From Moringa oleifera (Eukaryota > Streptophyta > Magnoliopsida > Brassicales > Moringaceae): a DNA stretch of 64,000 bases. Position 1 is the first letter of the stretch. Each line of letters starts with the position of its first letter. Below the pieces are notes generated by a model that was not told the DNA's origin, did no database searches, and saw only the letters and a program-made list of their open reading frames with translations. Below, one piece after another: positions 1 through 14,008 of this stretch. Location of the stretch: positions 9,987,001-10,051,000 of the forward strand of contig JAJFZO010000049.1 in NCBI GenBank assembly GCA_021397835.1, read 5' to 3'. The position numbers and the translations under genes are program-made.

Positions 1-2325
1 AACAATGTCCATGGATCCCCATTTGTTATTGAAGGAACATTGTTTATCCTCAGACACACTCCCACTCTCGGTTACATCCTTTACCAACTTGGCATCCAAC
101 TCAGGTCCAACCTAAGGAACTTCCTAAGGGTTTCCTTTTTGGTCTGTTAACATGCCAATTTGTACATGCCGCACGAATATTTGTTGATGTCAACTTTTCA
201 TTCCTTAGAATCCTTGTAATCGACAATACCTTTAGACCAACCCTTAACCTCTGCCTTCCTCATATCATGAACATGCTAGGCTTTAAGACAACTCATCTCT
301 ATCTTGTGAGCTTTCATCGTAGTGATGGCTTTATTTGTTAAAGCTTTATTAGTCGCCTCTAGGGTTTTCACCTAGTCCTTCAATAAAGTAGCCTTATTGG
401 TGGCCTTTACCAAAAAGCGAGATAGCTATGATATTAACTACTGGGTGTGAGAGATCTTATCCTTAGATTTCAAATGGTCCTCTATTGAGAACACAATAGT
501 TTGGATAACTAGAGTATGAACACTAAGTTAAAAAAAAAGATGAAAAGAAAAAAGTTTGAAATGTGAAAATTGTGAACATGTATCGAGGTAACAAGGGACA
601 TGCAACTCACCATCTTATAATGTGTCCCCATTGGAATCGCTTTTGATCACGCCAAAGAACGATTTCTTGAAGGAGGCCCATGGCAGTAGTAGGGTTTGAA
701 GAAGAGTCTAAGACTGGAACATCCTAGTTTATGACGTAACTTCCATCACTACAGGTAGACGCTAAGGTGGGGCGAGAAGCTTTATGACTAGGGAGTCATG
801 GAAGAAACCTGGTGTTTGCATTGAGGGCATCCAATCATTAGGAAAATCATTCGAGATAGCCACTATATGCTCGATAGCACCCATAGAGACTTTAGTTGAT
901 TGGGAAGTACCATATTTGGCTAACCATTGGCACTTTGATGAGGCCCAAGAAGTTTTGATTATCCTCAATTAGGACCAAATAGGGCATCCTGCATGGTTAT
1001 AACATTATAAGTTTGGGTCCTCGATGTGTCATATCTTTCTGAGAGTTGGGGATGATACTAGCTGCAAAACAAAAGGAAGAAGGTCAATCAGAGACAAAAA
1101 AAGATAAATCACTAAGAAAAGGGAGAATATGACAATACCTCTAAAGTCCTCGATAGTAACAACACTACGAGATCCTACAAGATTCGAAGACAACATATTC
1201 CTCTTACGATTCCTTGGTTACAGGATAGTAATCAGGATGCATCCATTGCCTTCTACCCATTAGATTAAGGATGGGGAGTTAAAGGAGCATCTTGTAAACC
1301 TTGGGGAACTAGGCAGGCATAGTGAATGACATCATAAACAAATTTGTCATTTACATATTTTTTTAGATTTATGAGTTTCCAGTTCAGGGAAGTTAGGGTG
1401 GTATAAAGATGAAGGTTCTCACTAAAGAGATAAGGAACTTATACATCCCTAAGGGAAGGAATTTTTCAAGAGATAAGGGCAACGTCTAAGCCTTACAAGG
1501 ACACATAGAATAATTTGTTTTTTTAATCCCAAACAGTTGGTGGTTTGATGAATAAAGGATGTCCCAAATGAGAGCAAAAGTAATATCATCCTACTTTACT
1601 CGTGTGTTTTCTTAGTATGTAAAAGTTTAAGAAGAGAGAAAGTGAAAAACAAGAGGCACGAAGGGAAATAAGGACTAGCATGGAGCCAATCAACAGTTTT
1701 TAGGAATTAAGGACCAATTACATTAGGAAAATCCCATACGCTTGGCACACAGGCTAAATAAAGAGGTGTCAGAAGAACCTAAGCCCACAAAAGAGCATAT
1801 CTTGATAGAGGCATAGCATTTCACTACAAGGAATGCAGACTTTGTCATCCTTTATGAAGGGAATAAAGCTCAGCAACTCAAGGTTACCAAATTTCGTCCT
1901 ATAAAACCCTACTTGATTCACTAAAACTACAGACCATCTTTATGGCTGTAAATGACCTTTGGTCGATGGATTCACTAGGCTCACTAACCCTCTCACCCTT
2001 GAGCTCACAAAGGACTTCACTCAGATTCATAGGCAAAGAAAGAAAAGAGCATAGGATAAAGCTATATGTACCAAGTTAGAGAAAGTGAGGCAAGAGGCAG
2101 ACTTTTGATAATTCGACGATAAATGACCAAGATTTGGCTACATGAAGGAACATAGAATCAATAGTACTGATTGCATTACACGTGGTAGGATCCGAAGCCA
2201 TAGTATTAAAGCATAAGAGCATGAAAAGATGGGTATGAGCCCTTATGCATAGCTTTTTCCTAGCTTCCTAAAAAAGGCGAAACGCATCATCCTAGAATGG
2301 AGCCAATGAAGCGGGAGGACTAAGT
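1..2325. repeat. Decayed dispersed repeat, probably Ty3/gypsy-derived interior
   Basis: No intact reading frame was found. The block is less AT-rich than the flanking DNA, and its right edge looks like the inner edge of an LTR (see 2306-2326). On the minus strand around 290-480 a broken frame reads as a charged, coiled-coil-like stretch (for example LEATNKALTNKAITTMKAHK), which resembles the helical segments of plant retrotransposon Gag-like proteins. I could not find reverse transcriptase, integrase or zinc-knuckle motifs. The short open frames at 762-972 on both strands show no recognised motif. Calling it a decayed retroelement is inference from texture and from the LTR-like edge. Confidence 0.3.
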
Positions 2326-2860
2326 TGTCACGTCCCTGAAACTTTAATGGGTAACAAGCACACCAACACCTAAGCTAGGAACATTATCCTTGGACTCGCG
2401 GTTATTTGGCAACCGTAAATGTCCCTGGTTGTGTTAAAGAAGTAGGGAATTGACATCTAATAAGGACTCAAAGCAATGAACATCCTCGGAGTCCTCGAAA
2501 AAGGGAGGATATATTAGGGGAGGGTCCAATAATGTTAATGCTAAGAGCGCTTAACAGTATTAAAGCCCAATATCCTAAAACCCATTATCACGTATAGATC
2601 AAGCGAAGGTGTAACCCAAGTAAGGAATGGCAAGTAATATGTCAGTAAAGGCCGCGCTATGAGGGAAAAAAAATTACACTGCTACTATGAGTAAATCAAA
2701 GGGAAGAAGGATAGGCATACGGCTTGGAAATGAGTAGGTGCGAGCTAGGGTTATATGAGAAAAGGAAATTAAACAAAAGAGACAAAAAAAAAAAATCAAA
2801 AAGAAGACTTAGTTATGTCCTTTCAAAAAATAACAATTGTAAAGATTAACTCAGAGATTA
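2306..2860 (+). repeat. Putative polypurine tract and start of a 3' LTR
   Basis: A purine-rich run (GAAGCGGGAGGA, about 2308-2319) is followed closely by TGTCACGTCCC starting at 2326. Polypurine tract followed by TGTCACG-type sequence is the usual start of the 3' LTR of plant Ty3/gypsy elements. The right LTR end is not resolved; the texture changes to AT-rich DNA at about 2860. No partner LTR is visible inside the window, so the assignment rests on the local pattern only. Confidence 0.35.
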
Positions 2861-3700
2861 ATAATTTCTTGACATGAATGCCCTTCGATTATATGAAAAC
2901 TCGATAATTTTACAAAGTCCAAGATCAACTGTTATTTTAAATATTAAATTAATTTAAAAAATAGTCAAATTTGAAAACATGAACAAAGTTTAAGATGACA
3001 TTCATCCAATTAAATAATTTACAAAAAATAAAAATGAAAGAAAACTTTCTGTTAGTTTTACTTTTCAATCAAAATTTTGTGATATTTTTATTGATTTTGT
3101 AAATGAAATATTGACTTAGTTCAAATAGACTCTTATCTCATTTTTTTTAAGGGTAATTAAAAAAATAAAAAATATTAGTTCAAGTTATATTATAAAAGGT
3201 TTTTAAAAATTTTTGAGTATTAAAAAATATTTTTGTGAATTTTTAATAGTAAAAAAGTGGAACTAATATTTTCAATATCTAAAAAATTTTAATTTTTTTG
3301 TGATGATAGTTTCAATATTTTTTATATTTAAAAATTTTAAGTCAAACTTTATTATAGGAGATCTCAAATTAAATATTTTTAATTTTTGAATTTATTTATC
3401 AATGTTTAATTTGATTCAAATTGATAAATTGAAGTTTAATTAATAATTTTTTAAACATCAAAATTTATTTGATAATATATGATAAATATCAAAACAATAT
3501 ATTATATAACATCTGCCCTACATTATTATATTTAAGTATAATGTGAATTTATTTGTTTTATATTTTATCATATATGAAGGAAAATTTGAAAAATATAAGG
3601 TTAATAATAGTATTAAAATGTAATAATTTATGAAAATAATATAATTTTTTAAAAATTGAAATCAATAAATTGTAAAATTAACAAATTTCCACATTGCTCC
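2860..3700. other. AT-rich intergenic spacer
   Basis: Long A and T runs with no credible open frame and no recognised element. It separates the decayed repeat on the left from the promoter of the membrane-protein gene on the right. Confidence 0.6.
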
Positions 3701-3830
3701 CCATAAGAAGGGCATAAATTTTGTAAATGTTCTGGTTTAGCTTGTTGAAGCAGGAGAATGCCATCCCACCATTTCTAAGACAGTGCCAGCATACAGTAGA
3801 ATGTTGTTTTCATTTTTGGGAGGAGTTCGA

Positions 3831-3950
3831 AGCACGAGCCCTATGAACGCTACTGTTAACGCGCCAAAAGAGCACGAGCCCTATGAACGCTACTGTTAAT
3901 GCGCCAAAAGAGCACGAGCCCTATGAACGCTACTGTTAACGCGCCAAAAG
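3831..3950. repeat. Three 40-bp tandem repeats in the promoter
   Basis: Three head-to-tail copies (3831-3870, 3871-3910, 3911-3950) are identical apart from one C/T difference at position 30 of the middle copy. Each begins AGCACGAGCCC and ends GCGCCAAAAG. The array ends about 90 bp before the TATA-like box and about 280 bp before the start codon. It is GC-richer than its surroundings. Near-identity implies recent duplication or homogenisation. Confidence 0.95.
3861..3948 (-). promoter_or_regulatory. Three E2F-like sites, one per 40-bp repeat
   Basis: GCGCCAAA occurs at 3861-3868, 3901-3908 and 3941-3948. Its reverse complement TTTGGCGC fits the E2F/DP consensus TTTSSCGC. Just upstream in each copy, CTGTTA fits the MYB core CNGTTR. 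Known E2F sites link promoters to the G1/S programme. Whether these sites are bound here is inference, but exact 40-bp spacing of three consensus sites in a core promoter is suggestive. Confidence 0.55.
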
Positions 3951-4042
3951 AGCAGCACGCCTGACTCCACAACTCGGCAAATCAAGCACTAAACGCTATT
4001 TGCTGTCTCAATCTACAGTACGCCTCGTGATTACACTCATCG

Positions 4043-4053
4043 TATTATATAAA
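4043..4053 (+). promoter_or_regulatory. TATA box of the THH1/TOM1/TOM3-family gene
   Basis: TATTATATAAA lies about 180 bp upstream of the start codon and 25-35 bp before a pyrimidine-rich leader, the expected geometry for a plant core promoter. The start of transcription is inferred to lie near 4075-4090. Confidence 0.6.
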
Positions 4054-4076
4054 CAAACCAAACAAAGTAGCGCAGC

Positions 4077-4150
4077 CTCTCTCTCTCTCTCTCTTTCTTT
4101 TTCGCTCAGTAACAGATTCGTCCAGATATCTCTCTCGCTCTCTCTCCCCG
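4077..4150 (+). promoter_or_regulatory. CT-rich 5' leader (Y-patch-like)
   Basis: Two runs of CT dinucleotides, at about 4077-4092 and about 4131-4146, lie downstream of the TATA box and before the ATG at 4230. Pyrimidine patches of this kind are common at plant transcription starts and 5' UTRs. The open frame across it (4000-4188) is low-complexity serine/leucine and is not a gene. Confidence 0.5.
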
Positions 4151-4229
4151 AGATATCCCCTTTCCTTGTGTTTACTTTCTTTTCTTAAGTTTTCATCTTA
4201 GGTTGTGCCTTTCCGAGCTTTAGAGAAAC

Positions 4230-7200
4230 ATGGAAAGGATTCTTCAATCTAGGCTCTCTAATTGCTATCCTCTTAACTTGCTTGTTACCAATATTGCTCT
4301 TGCTTGCGTTGTGGGTGCTCTTGCTTGCGTTGCATTCTCTCAGGTCTTTACTAATTGCCCTCTTGCTTTCCTTGTTATTGTCTTAATTTATTTCACTTGA
4401 GATTTTGAGGTGGGTAATGGGTTCTTCTTATTGATGGTTCTGGTCGATTGTACATGTAATCGAATTGCGCATCTAAAATGATGCAAATGCTGAAAATGGC
4501 ATTGTCTTTTTGAGTGGATTATGTGAACGTTTGTCACGTGGGAATATGAGGGGAGATCAACATTTGCGTATGAATGGGCATTTATGACATCTTTCATTCA
4601 CTTAGATGAGAGTTCTTAGACTTTACTCGCCTACAGCGACACTATTTCTTCTGAGGACCCCAAATTCTGAGGCTTCCTATTTGGTCCTTTTAGGCAGGTA
4701 AAGAATGCACTGTGCTCTGTTTGGTTCAGGAAACAAATGTACAGTAGGGTTATGAAAAACTAACTTCCATCTCAAAGCTTTTACTCATTTTCTTTTTTCC
4801 CTCGAAGGTTTGAATTTTTCGGGTAATTGAATGAGTGTTGCGGGTAAATGGTAATTATTCCTCTGTTTGGCTATAAGAGATGGTTAATGATCTAGTTATA
4901 TAGGTGTTCTAGAATTGTTGCATGCAATTTTGTCCTGACTGACTACAATGTTATCAGGCTTTCAAACAAATGTGTAGCCATGGGGGCTACTATGTGTTAA
5001 CATTTTAAAGTGATATTATTTTTGTGTCTTGAGTGAGAAAATAATGAGAACAAAGGCATACCATTAACTTCAATGTCATTTCTTATTTTGCACTCTTGTT
5101 ACACATACTTGAAGGAGTTGGATGGTTGAATTCTAAGTTGTGCGTACTCTTCACAGCCAGTTTGATACAAATTTTCTTGGGTTATTTGCATATGAATTTC
5201 ATGACTGCTTAGATATGCTTTAATGCCAACCACTTTGATTTTTTGCATATGATATATTTGTTTGATTGAGAGAATGACGTATGAAGGTTTATAATCTGTA
5301 TAGGCCTCTAGTTATTATCTAGTTTTCTAGTAGAACTGTCTCTCTCAGTGTGAAATACAGGTTGAAACAAACCTTTGATGAGTCCTTTCCTGTAGATTGA
5401 GGGATCCATAATTGAAGGTTTAAATTCAACTTACCAAATTATTTATGAACATTTATTTTAGAAAAGCTACCTATAAGTATTTATTGTCTAACACTTATAA
5501 CAAATAAAAATGAGGTGTGGAAATCTACAGTTTGAGCTTGCTGGATCAAATACTCCTCTTGCTGTTTTTTTTTTTCGCTCATCTCTTTTGAATGTTGCAT
5601 CTGTAGTCTAGTACTTTATGGGCATATTCTTTATCAACCATAGGAGAAATCAGAACTTCATTTTATTCAGTTATTTGTTTATTTATTTATTTGGATGAAA
5701 TGGTCTCTTATTAAAAATAAACAGATTTATCACTCTTTGTCTTTCATGATGGAGATATGTATTTAGTATCAGCTGTGTTGTTATTATGATATTTAGATTT
5801 TGGTTCTAACATAAAGGATAGTGATTGAATAAATGAAGGTTTTGGTTGTTCGTCTTATCCTTTTTAATTATGACATACTCTAGCCACTCTGTGTTTTCAG
5901 CTTACTAGGATTCACATGTGGAATCAACAAGTTGGATGGACGCGCCAAAAAGTAGGTGATTTGCATTCTTTTTAAGTAATTTTATAAATAAAAAATGGAA
6001 AATACAATGATATAATGTTAAAAATAGTATTCTTATGACTTGAAAGCAGAATGGTTTACTTTTGGGTTACATGGGGGGAAGCTTCTGAGCACTTGAGTGC
6101 AAAGATGTGATGTATAAAAAGTTGTTTTAATGTCATACTACTTCCATTGCAGTTTCGACAGACATGTTGTTGTTAGCTCTATTGATTTTTCTTTTAATTA
6201 TTGTTATATTATTCTCTCTCTCTATATATATATATTTCAATGTTACCTCTATATTTCATTCTGAACTTTCCCTTTTTTGGTTATTAGAATATATTGTCAA
6301 CTGCCATGGAGTGAATACTTGGATCACCTTGAACCTAGGTACCTCTCCTTTGAGGTCATTATTTGAGTGCATGCATGTCTTGATAGATTTTTCTCCTTCC
6401 ACTTCCATTCTGAGAATATGAATGTTTTACATAATAGTAGTTTCTTGTTCTCTTTTCTTTCTACGGGTTCGTCTTCATTTTCCCGTGAGTGTGGGCCGGG
6501 GAGAAACCTTTGCACTTCGAATCAATTTTTTAATTATATAATAGAAGTTGCTATTGTTTTGCTTCACAAGAAGTTTGCCTTTTCTAATTATCTTGCTGTT
6601 TACTTTTTAACACTTTTTGGGAGTTAAAGAGAAAACGTATAGCTTATGCAGAGAAAAGGAAAGAGAGGGGATGAAGGAGTTACTACACCTTTTGCTTGGA
6701 TGTTTAAGAAAGAGGAAGGGAGAGTCAAAGAAAGGAAAGTTAAAAAAAAAAAAAGGTTTTTGTTGATGATGTAGGTCAAGGTATAATAGGTCAGAGTACA
6801 ATAGGTCGCATGGTTACAAATTATAAAAAGAAGAATCCTATTCTTCCATTTTCCTCCAACTTGGGTGAATTACTAAAGTACAGGTTTTGAGAGAAGTTGC
6901 AAAGGTGCAGCATGTCCATCCATTGGGATGGGGGCGGCGGGAAGAGAAGTTCTGCTCCATTATCTTTCCCCTCATTTTTTACAATTCCCCTCAAATCCAG
7001 CAACCTGCAGATTTCATTTGTTAGACCTTCAGGACTTGTTGTTTTTTGTGAGGTGGGATTTTTGAAATATTTGAATGATTTTTTTTCCTTTTTAATGTAT
7101 ATTTGTTAGACCAACCATTTTTACCAACTGTGGAAAATGGGGCAGCATCCCCTTGGTGATATTAAAAGAAGTTTCACACCATTTTGCCTTGTGTGGGTGA

Positions 7201-10200
7201 AATTTTATCATCACATGTTGTTTCATTTTGTGAATTTTCCAGTGCTATTACTGGGTTAAATGAAATTGAGGAATCGAGCCAAAATTCCTTCTTCATAATT
7301 TTGATTTCTTGCATGGAACTTTGGGTCTGTTTGTCTCCATAGGTGTTGTAGAGTTTTATGCAATTCTGATATTTATTGTCTTCGTAGAAGCTTTTACATG
7401 TTGTTGGAACATTTTGGGATGAATTAACACTGTTAATAAGAATTCCTTTCGAAGTGAATCAGTTAATGTAAATTCTGAAAATGTTTGTTTTTAGTGGAAT
7501 CATATTGTTATTGCTCTGAATTAATTGCCTGCTTCATTATTTTATTTGTCCCCTATGTTCCTTTGCTATGATCATGCTCTCTCTTTGCCACGTCTATCTT
7601 AAAGGTTTTCTTCTCCTGTGTTACTATTGAAAGATAAAGCTTTTCTTTTCTGTCAGTATTGTTCATTATTCTATGATCCAAATTAATGCAGTTATCTTTA
7701 CTTTTTTGGGCAGAAATTTGTTCTGTCATACATTTGATGCTGTAGGTTCTATGCTAGTTCTACATGAAAAGGATTTATAGGTATATTCTGATTTATTATC
7801 ATATCAGTTTTGTTAGTAATACTTTGATGTATGTGTTCAAAAATACTATCTGATAAAAATTGCAGGTACTTCATCTCATGATTGGCTCTTCAAACATCGG
7901 TAAGTCTGTGATTTTGTGGTTCATCTTATGACAATGTTCCTTATTTTGTATCTGACGTGGACACTTATGGCTGAATTATGATCAAATGGATGGACCCTTG
8001 CACTCTGCACCTATATGATTTGAGGTACGGTCTAATGGCAGAATGTGGGGTTTTCACAAGGAAACCTAGTGCGAGATCCATCCAAGGACTTGTTTGAAGG
8101 GATGAGTTAGAGGACGAAGTGAAGGAATGTGCAGCAGTATCCTTCAAAATCCCCCAGCAGCTCTTGCAGAAGATTTGGATAAGTAGGCATGGCATGCCAA
8201 CTATAGAACCCTATAAAAACCTAACAAAGGGGCCATTTGATTGAACCAACCAACCTATACTACACATAACAATGAAAACCACTATGAGATTCTTGCCATA
8301 AAATTGTTTTTGCTGCTATGTGTGCCTCACTTCTTTTTCAAACAAACCTTCTCATGTGATGTTAGCTTGACATGTAATCTCTTCTTTTTCTGGTCTGTAC
8401 TCTCTCCCTGGATAATTTACTCAACATTGTGGACAAAGCAGTATTATAAATGGTGTAATAGTGCAAAAATATTGGGAAAGTGAGATCATCTTATATACGC
8501 ATTACATAGATTAGCTGGATCTTGGAATTACTTAAAATTTTACAATATAATTTGGTGCTAGTGATTGCTTTATTATGTTGATTTTATTGCCAGAAGGCTG
8601 TCGAACTAACACAATTTGCTTTAGTTCTTTGTCTTCAGTCATGTGTAGACGAGGCCTTTTGGCTTGCTAGGTAGCTAATTGTCAACTTGCACTGTTCCAA
8701 CTTTCTGCTTATTTCTTTGAAAGCAAAATCTACTTCACAGAGACAATTTCTTAGGAAATAGGAAGCCTTCTGACTGAAAAATGGTTGGTTTTACTTGCCA
8801 TGTCTGGATCTGACTGCCCAGTTAGGTCGTGAAGCAAGTATATTAATACACACCAAGCACTGATTAATGCTGTGAATTAATATTACCGAAATATAGGTAT
8901 TGATTCTAACTATATGCATTTCCCTCTCTCTTTGTTACCACGGTCAAGATGCAAGTATATGAGTAAATAAGCACGCAATCTTTTAATAGAACTTGACTGT
9001 ACCAAACTACAAGTACTTTTCACCTACAGATTCCTGAATCCCCTTGCCCTTTGAAGACCAAAAGTTAAAAGTAAAAAAGAATGACTTAATTGTTTTACCA
9101 CAATGAAAATGGAACTAATTCTGAATCTGAAGTTACTGATCTCATGCAATATGAATACATAGAAACTCATAATTTGGCATTATCATTTGACGTCACCAAA
9201 GCATAGACGTTCCTTTTATCCTAGATCCATTTCCTTTCCCGCCCTTTGTCTTCTTCTTTTACCCCTATTCTGGCTTTTATTCTATTGAGTTTACTTCAGA
9301 TCCATGATTTCAATTTCAGAGCCCCTTCTGGAGAATTATTAGTTGCATCCAAACCAGTCTTCGACTGTAGCCTAACACTAATCCATTGCTCTCATGTGGA
9401 TTGGGAAAGAACTAGAGGCATCTGAAGGGCATTAGAGTTTATCCTGCATCAGATAATTGAGATTTGCTTTCTCTGTTTGCAGGTTATTTCATTTATTTCA
9501 TATCTACACTTGTAGCTACTTGTAAAAGGTGGCCTTGCTGGTCTCATGCATGTGGCTTTATACTCATGGGTATGTTTTCCTTGATTCATGATAATTTGAT
9601 ATTTATTTCTAGAAGCTCGTCATTGTGGTTGCAGTTGTTTTAAACCATGATTATATTGCTGCAGCCTGCCCCAAAATTCTGTTTCTTGCAGCTTTTCTTC
9701 TAGTCCTCTCTTTCTGGTAGGTAGTCTACTATTATTATTATTATTTTTTTGTCGCAGGAGTTGTCAATTTTGATTATGCTAACTTTTGTTTAGATACTTT
9801 TACATTATGCTCTTGATATTGACATTCTTTTTTTCTTATGAAGTTAAAGAACATGGATTTTTCTCCAGTAAACAGCTTACTTTGCAAATCAATGATGACT
9901 ATGTTAGTCAGAAATTATGCAACTGTCTGTGCCTTGCCCTGCCCAGACTGCGACATTATAGTTGATTGACATGTTTCATTTTCTTGTATGCTAGTGGAAG
10001 ATTACATTAGAGCATCATACATACCTAGCTATAATTATGCTGCTTTTCTTGTGTCAGTAACATATCTAGCAAAATGCTGACATCTCCTCTAGATAGTATG
10101 AAGATTGTGTCAATATAAGACAGTTAGGTATTGAAACATCTGTGGATAAAATACAATTAGTTCATATAAAAATTAGATTTTCTTAAATAAATTATTTTTG

Positions 10201-13200
10201 CTTAGGTAATGACAATTTTCTGGTGTACTATGATCTACATGTAGGTTTTACTGAACTATATGATGTAAAACTGGAGTAGAAAGGAAAAAGTTGAGTAAAG
10301 AAGCTACTTGTGCATAAGTAAAATAGTTTATGAAATGATGATATCTGATATGTTGTTAATATTAGGTAGGTAAACAGATATATCACATTTGTGCATGCTT
10401 TTTCAGTCCAAAGATCCCTTCGATTTGTTGTGACATTGATACACTTGTGGGCTCATGTCAACTCAACAAAGTTATGATCTCAAACTATTTGGGACATTCT
10501 TCTGTGTGCCATTTTCATCACCATCAACTGATATAATCTTTAGCATGACCTTTATTCCTTTTTGCATCTACTTGGACTGACTCAGCTCATTTCCCTCTGT
10601 TCTCACCTTTACTATCTGTTTACTTATACTGCCCGAGACTTTGTATGTGTTGTAGTTGGCCTTGTAACCATTTTGTAGAGTCTTCCCCTTGATTTGGCTG
10701 GTGTGTTACAATCATCAAGTGTTCGTGTAGCACTTCTCCATTTCATGAATTCTGCTCCACTTTTAATGATGTAAAGTTGCAGTGAACTTATATTCTCTTT
10801 ATTGTAACTTTTACTTGCAGATGAACATTAGAATTGGACAGTGCATGAATCCTATTTTATTGCTGAATGTTTTAATGGAGACACTTATGGTTCTTGCATT
10901 TCAATATGAATAAGTGTTTGTTTCTGTTTAAAAAAAAATGAATAAGTGGATTTTTAAGATCTTCAAAACCTTGTTATTCTGTAATTCACTTGGAAGAATA
11001 TGCTTTGCCGTAGTCTTGTATCCAAAAAGTAGTGATTTTAAGATTTTCATTTTGTTTCTTAATGTTCGTGGCTAATTAAAAGAGGGATGTTAAGATGATA
11101 TACTTGAAAAGAGAAAAAGGGATTGCTAGTCAAAAGATAAGGAAGATGACACTGATTTATTACTGATTCCAAAACTAGTCATGTTTGCATGAGATTTTCA
11201 ATGTTCACACGACATATTGTAGTGGCATTAATGTCTATGTTTTTGTCTTAGTATCTTAAAATCTCAGTGTAACTTTGGTATTGCATTTGACCTTTAGTTC
11301 TCCAAATTAAATAGTAGTTAACTTGATGCTGAGCATATTATGGATTATATTGTGATGGTGAAAAATATATATGAAGGGTATCCTCCTAGACTCCATATGT
11401 ATAAGGTTTTGTGATACTGCAGTATAATTTATGAATTACATATATGCTTCTACGGGCAATGATTTTACAGGGTTGACCTCTGCCATCAGGCAAATGATGA
11501 AGAAGATAATGAAGAAAATAGTGGTCAACAAACTTTGTTGGAAAATAACAGGAGTAAACTGCGTTCATCTAATATGGACGGATATAGGAGATGGTGCTTG
11601 TTCCAAGGCGTTCATGTTGGCAGTCGGCAAAAATTTGTTACCGTGGTGCGTTGTTACACTTACCATTTGCTTTTTCTTTTTCTTTTTTGTCCAAGTCATT
11701 GACTGTGGATGTTTATTTATTTTTCTTTTCTTTTTCTTTTTGATTCCTTTTTTTTTTTGGGGCTTTTGCACTAGGTTGTGCTACTTATCTTCATGTTAAT
11801 GATGTCATTTGCACTGGTAATCTGGATTGGTGCTGGGAAGAATCCTATTGATTCTTCTCTAGTTGCTCAGGTATGGAGTTTTTCCTTCTTGCTTATGCTA
11901 TTTGGTGGATTAATGGATGACAAAGTTCCTCAATATTCATTTCCTAGCTATGTCTTCTTGGTTGTTTTTGTATCTTTGACAGTTTACTCTTACTGGCTTA
12001 TGACATCTGATTGAACTACAAGGTGCTAATGATATTCATTTTGTTTGCCATCATCTGATTCTTAGAGGGAAAAAGGATTTGAAAAAAAGAATGTTATTGA
12101 TGTTTTCGTATTTGGAAAGAGAAAAGGAAGGAAGAAAGATTTTTATTATTTATTTTTTGTCAATTACTCAATGTAAATTAATATATATACATATACCTAT
12201 GCATATTAATATATGTGTATTTATGTATATTGTTACATGTATGTATGACTCTGTCATACTACTTCTTACATATGCATTTGCCAAGGTCTTCAATAGTGGT
12301 GCTACTTATTGACAAGAAATTTGCTGTCCTTTAAAACTTGTGTCAGTCTTCCTATCAGTTAGAGCTTATTCCAGTTCTCATGGGCTCAGACACCGTGTTC
12401 TCTATTTTTCATATTGGCTTATGTTTAACTTTAGGGATGGGGGGAATGCATAAGATTAACAATTCTGTTTTGCAGAAAATCTTTTGGTAGTTCCAGAAAC
12501 TTTCAAACATTTTATTAGATTGTATTTTATTTCTTTGGTAAACTAAAAGATAAAAGTTTTCTTTTTAGCTTCAAACTGATTGGCTATTAATTGCTGATAA
12601 TTACAATTATTTATAGGTATACGTAGATTTTTCTGCAACAGGAGTCCTTATGTTGGGAGGAGGTATAGGTTGCTATGGTGAGCAACTACTTTTTTCCTTT
12701 TTGTAATATGTTGTGCATATGATTTGTCAAAATATTTCATTTTTTTTATCTCGTTGCATATGTGAGCAATGAATGACAACACATTTTTTTAAAGGGCTTT
12801 TTGTTTTGGAGCCGTATATTGTGATGCTTTCTATCTGTTTAGAGTTGGGGGGAAGTTGTTAAATCACTTTACTAACTATAGTAGAATGTATTTGTAATAC
12901 GTTATCATCAACAATTGATATATTTTTCTGGCCTGAAGTTAAATATTTTCCTTAAGAAACATTTTTAAGTGCTTTCAAAACCCTAATCGTTTTTAGATAA
13001 GCTTAGATTATTGACTCTCAAGTCTTATAGCTGTGAAGGTACATTTACATGCTGGCTGTCCAAATATGCAGTGAAATGACATTTACATTTGACTTTAAAG
13101 GTTCATAATGAGGAAAGTGGCTTTTTGTTATTGAGAATCATGATGTATCAATTATACTCAAAGGCATCTTTCCCTTGGTAAATCTGCTCAAGGTGGCTGT

Positions 13201-13972
13201 TTCTCCAGGCCATTGCCTTAGGTGTTTTCACATGTTGATATCAATATGAACCCAATGTCTTTCCTTTTTCTTTTAATTTGTTAAGGTCTCCTGCTGTTTT
13301 TCAAACTGAGGAAGGTACGATCTCAGCAAGCTTCATCAGAGATATGGAAGGTATTCACCTGATAGTTTCTTTTGATCTATTTTGACAAATAATCCCTCAA
13401 GATCTTCACTTTATTTACCGTACATTTACATATTGTGCACATTTTCTCTTTTTGAAGATATAGCTGCTTAAATCATATATGCCTTTTCCTCTGTGTCACC
13501 CGAAATTTTGATTTGCAGTAATTTCTAAAGTTGAGGGAAAAATTACCACTGCATGCAGGTATCTGGATTAGCTGTAGTCTGCGTTGTATGTTTTACATCA
13601 AGTGCTTTAGTAGCTCTTTTTACAAATATTCCTGTAAGTGGTTGATAGCTTTTTTGAGAACCTTACTCCTTTAAAGACTTTCTTCAGATTAATAGGTGCA
13701 TTTTTCTAATGCCACTGTACCCTTCTGTTGGCAGCTTCTTTATCACTGGAACCTGATGAGAATAAATGGATTAAAGGCATTAGTTTTTCTGATTGTATAC
13801 TATTTTATAGGTATTACTCTGCTTCTCTTGAACTAGTTGTAAATATTTGACAAACTCAAAGATGTGGCTATTGTCAGAATCTTATATCATGTTTTACCTT
13901 CCACTTTAACATATCTAAAGGATTATATATTGCCAAATTCCCCCAGTTGATGCTTCTTGTGCTGCTTATGTG

Positions 13973-14008
<36 letters not shown>

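Noticed and set aside
5942..5949. A further GCGCCAAA in exon 2 considered as a fourth E2F site
   Set aside because: It encodes the conserved TRQK part of the protein and lies 1.7 kb into the gene, so coding constraint explains it.
11565..11771. Lysine-rich minus-strand frame opposite exon 6 and intron 6
   Set aside because: It is the shadow of a T-rich intron tract plus the reverse of a real exon of the membrane-protein gene.
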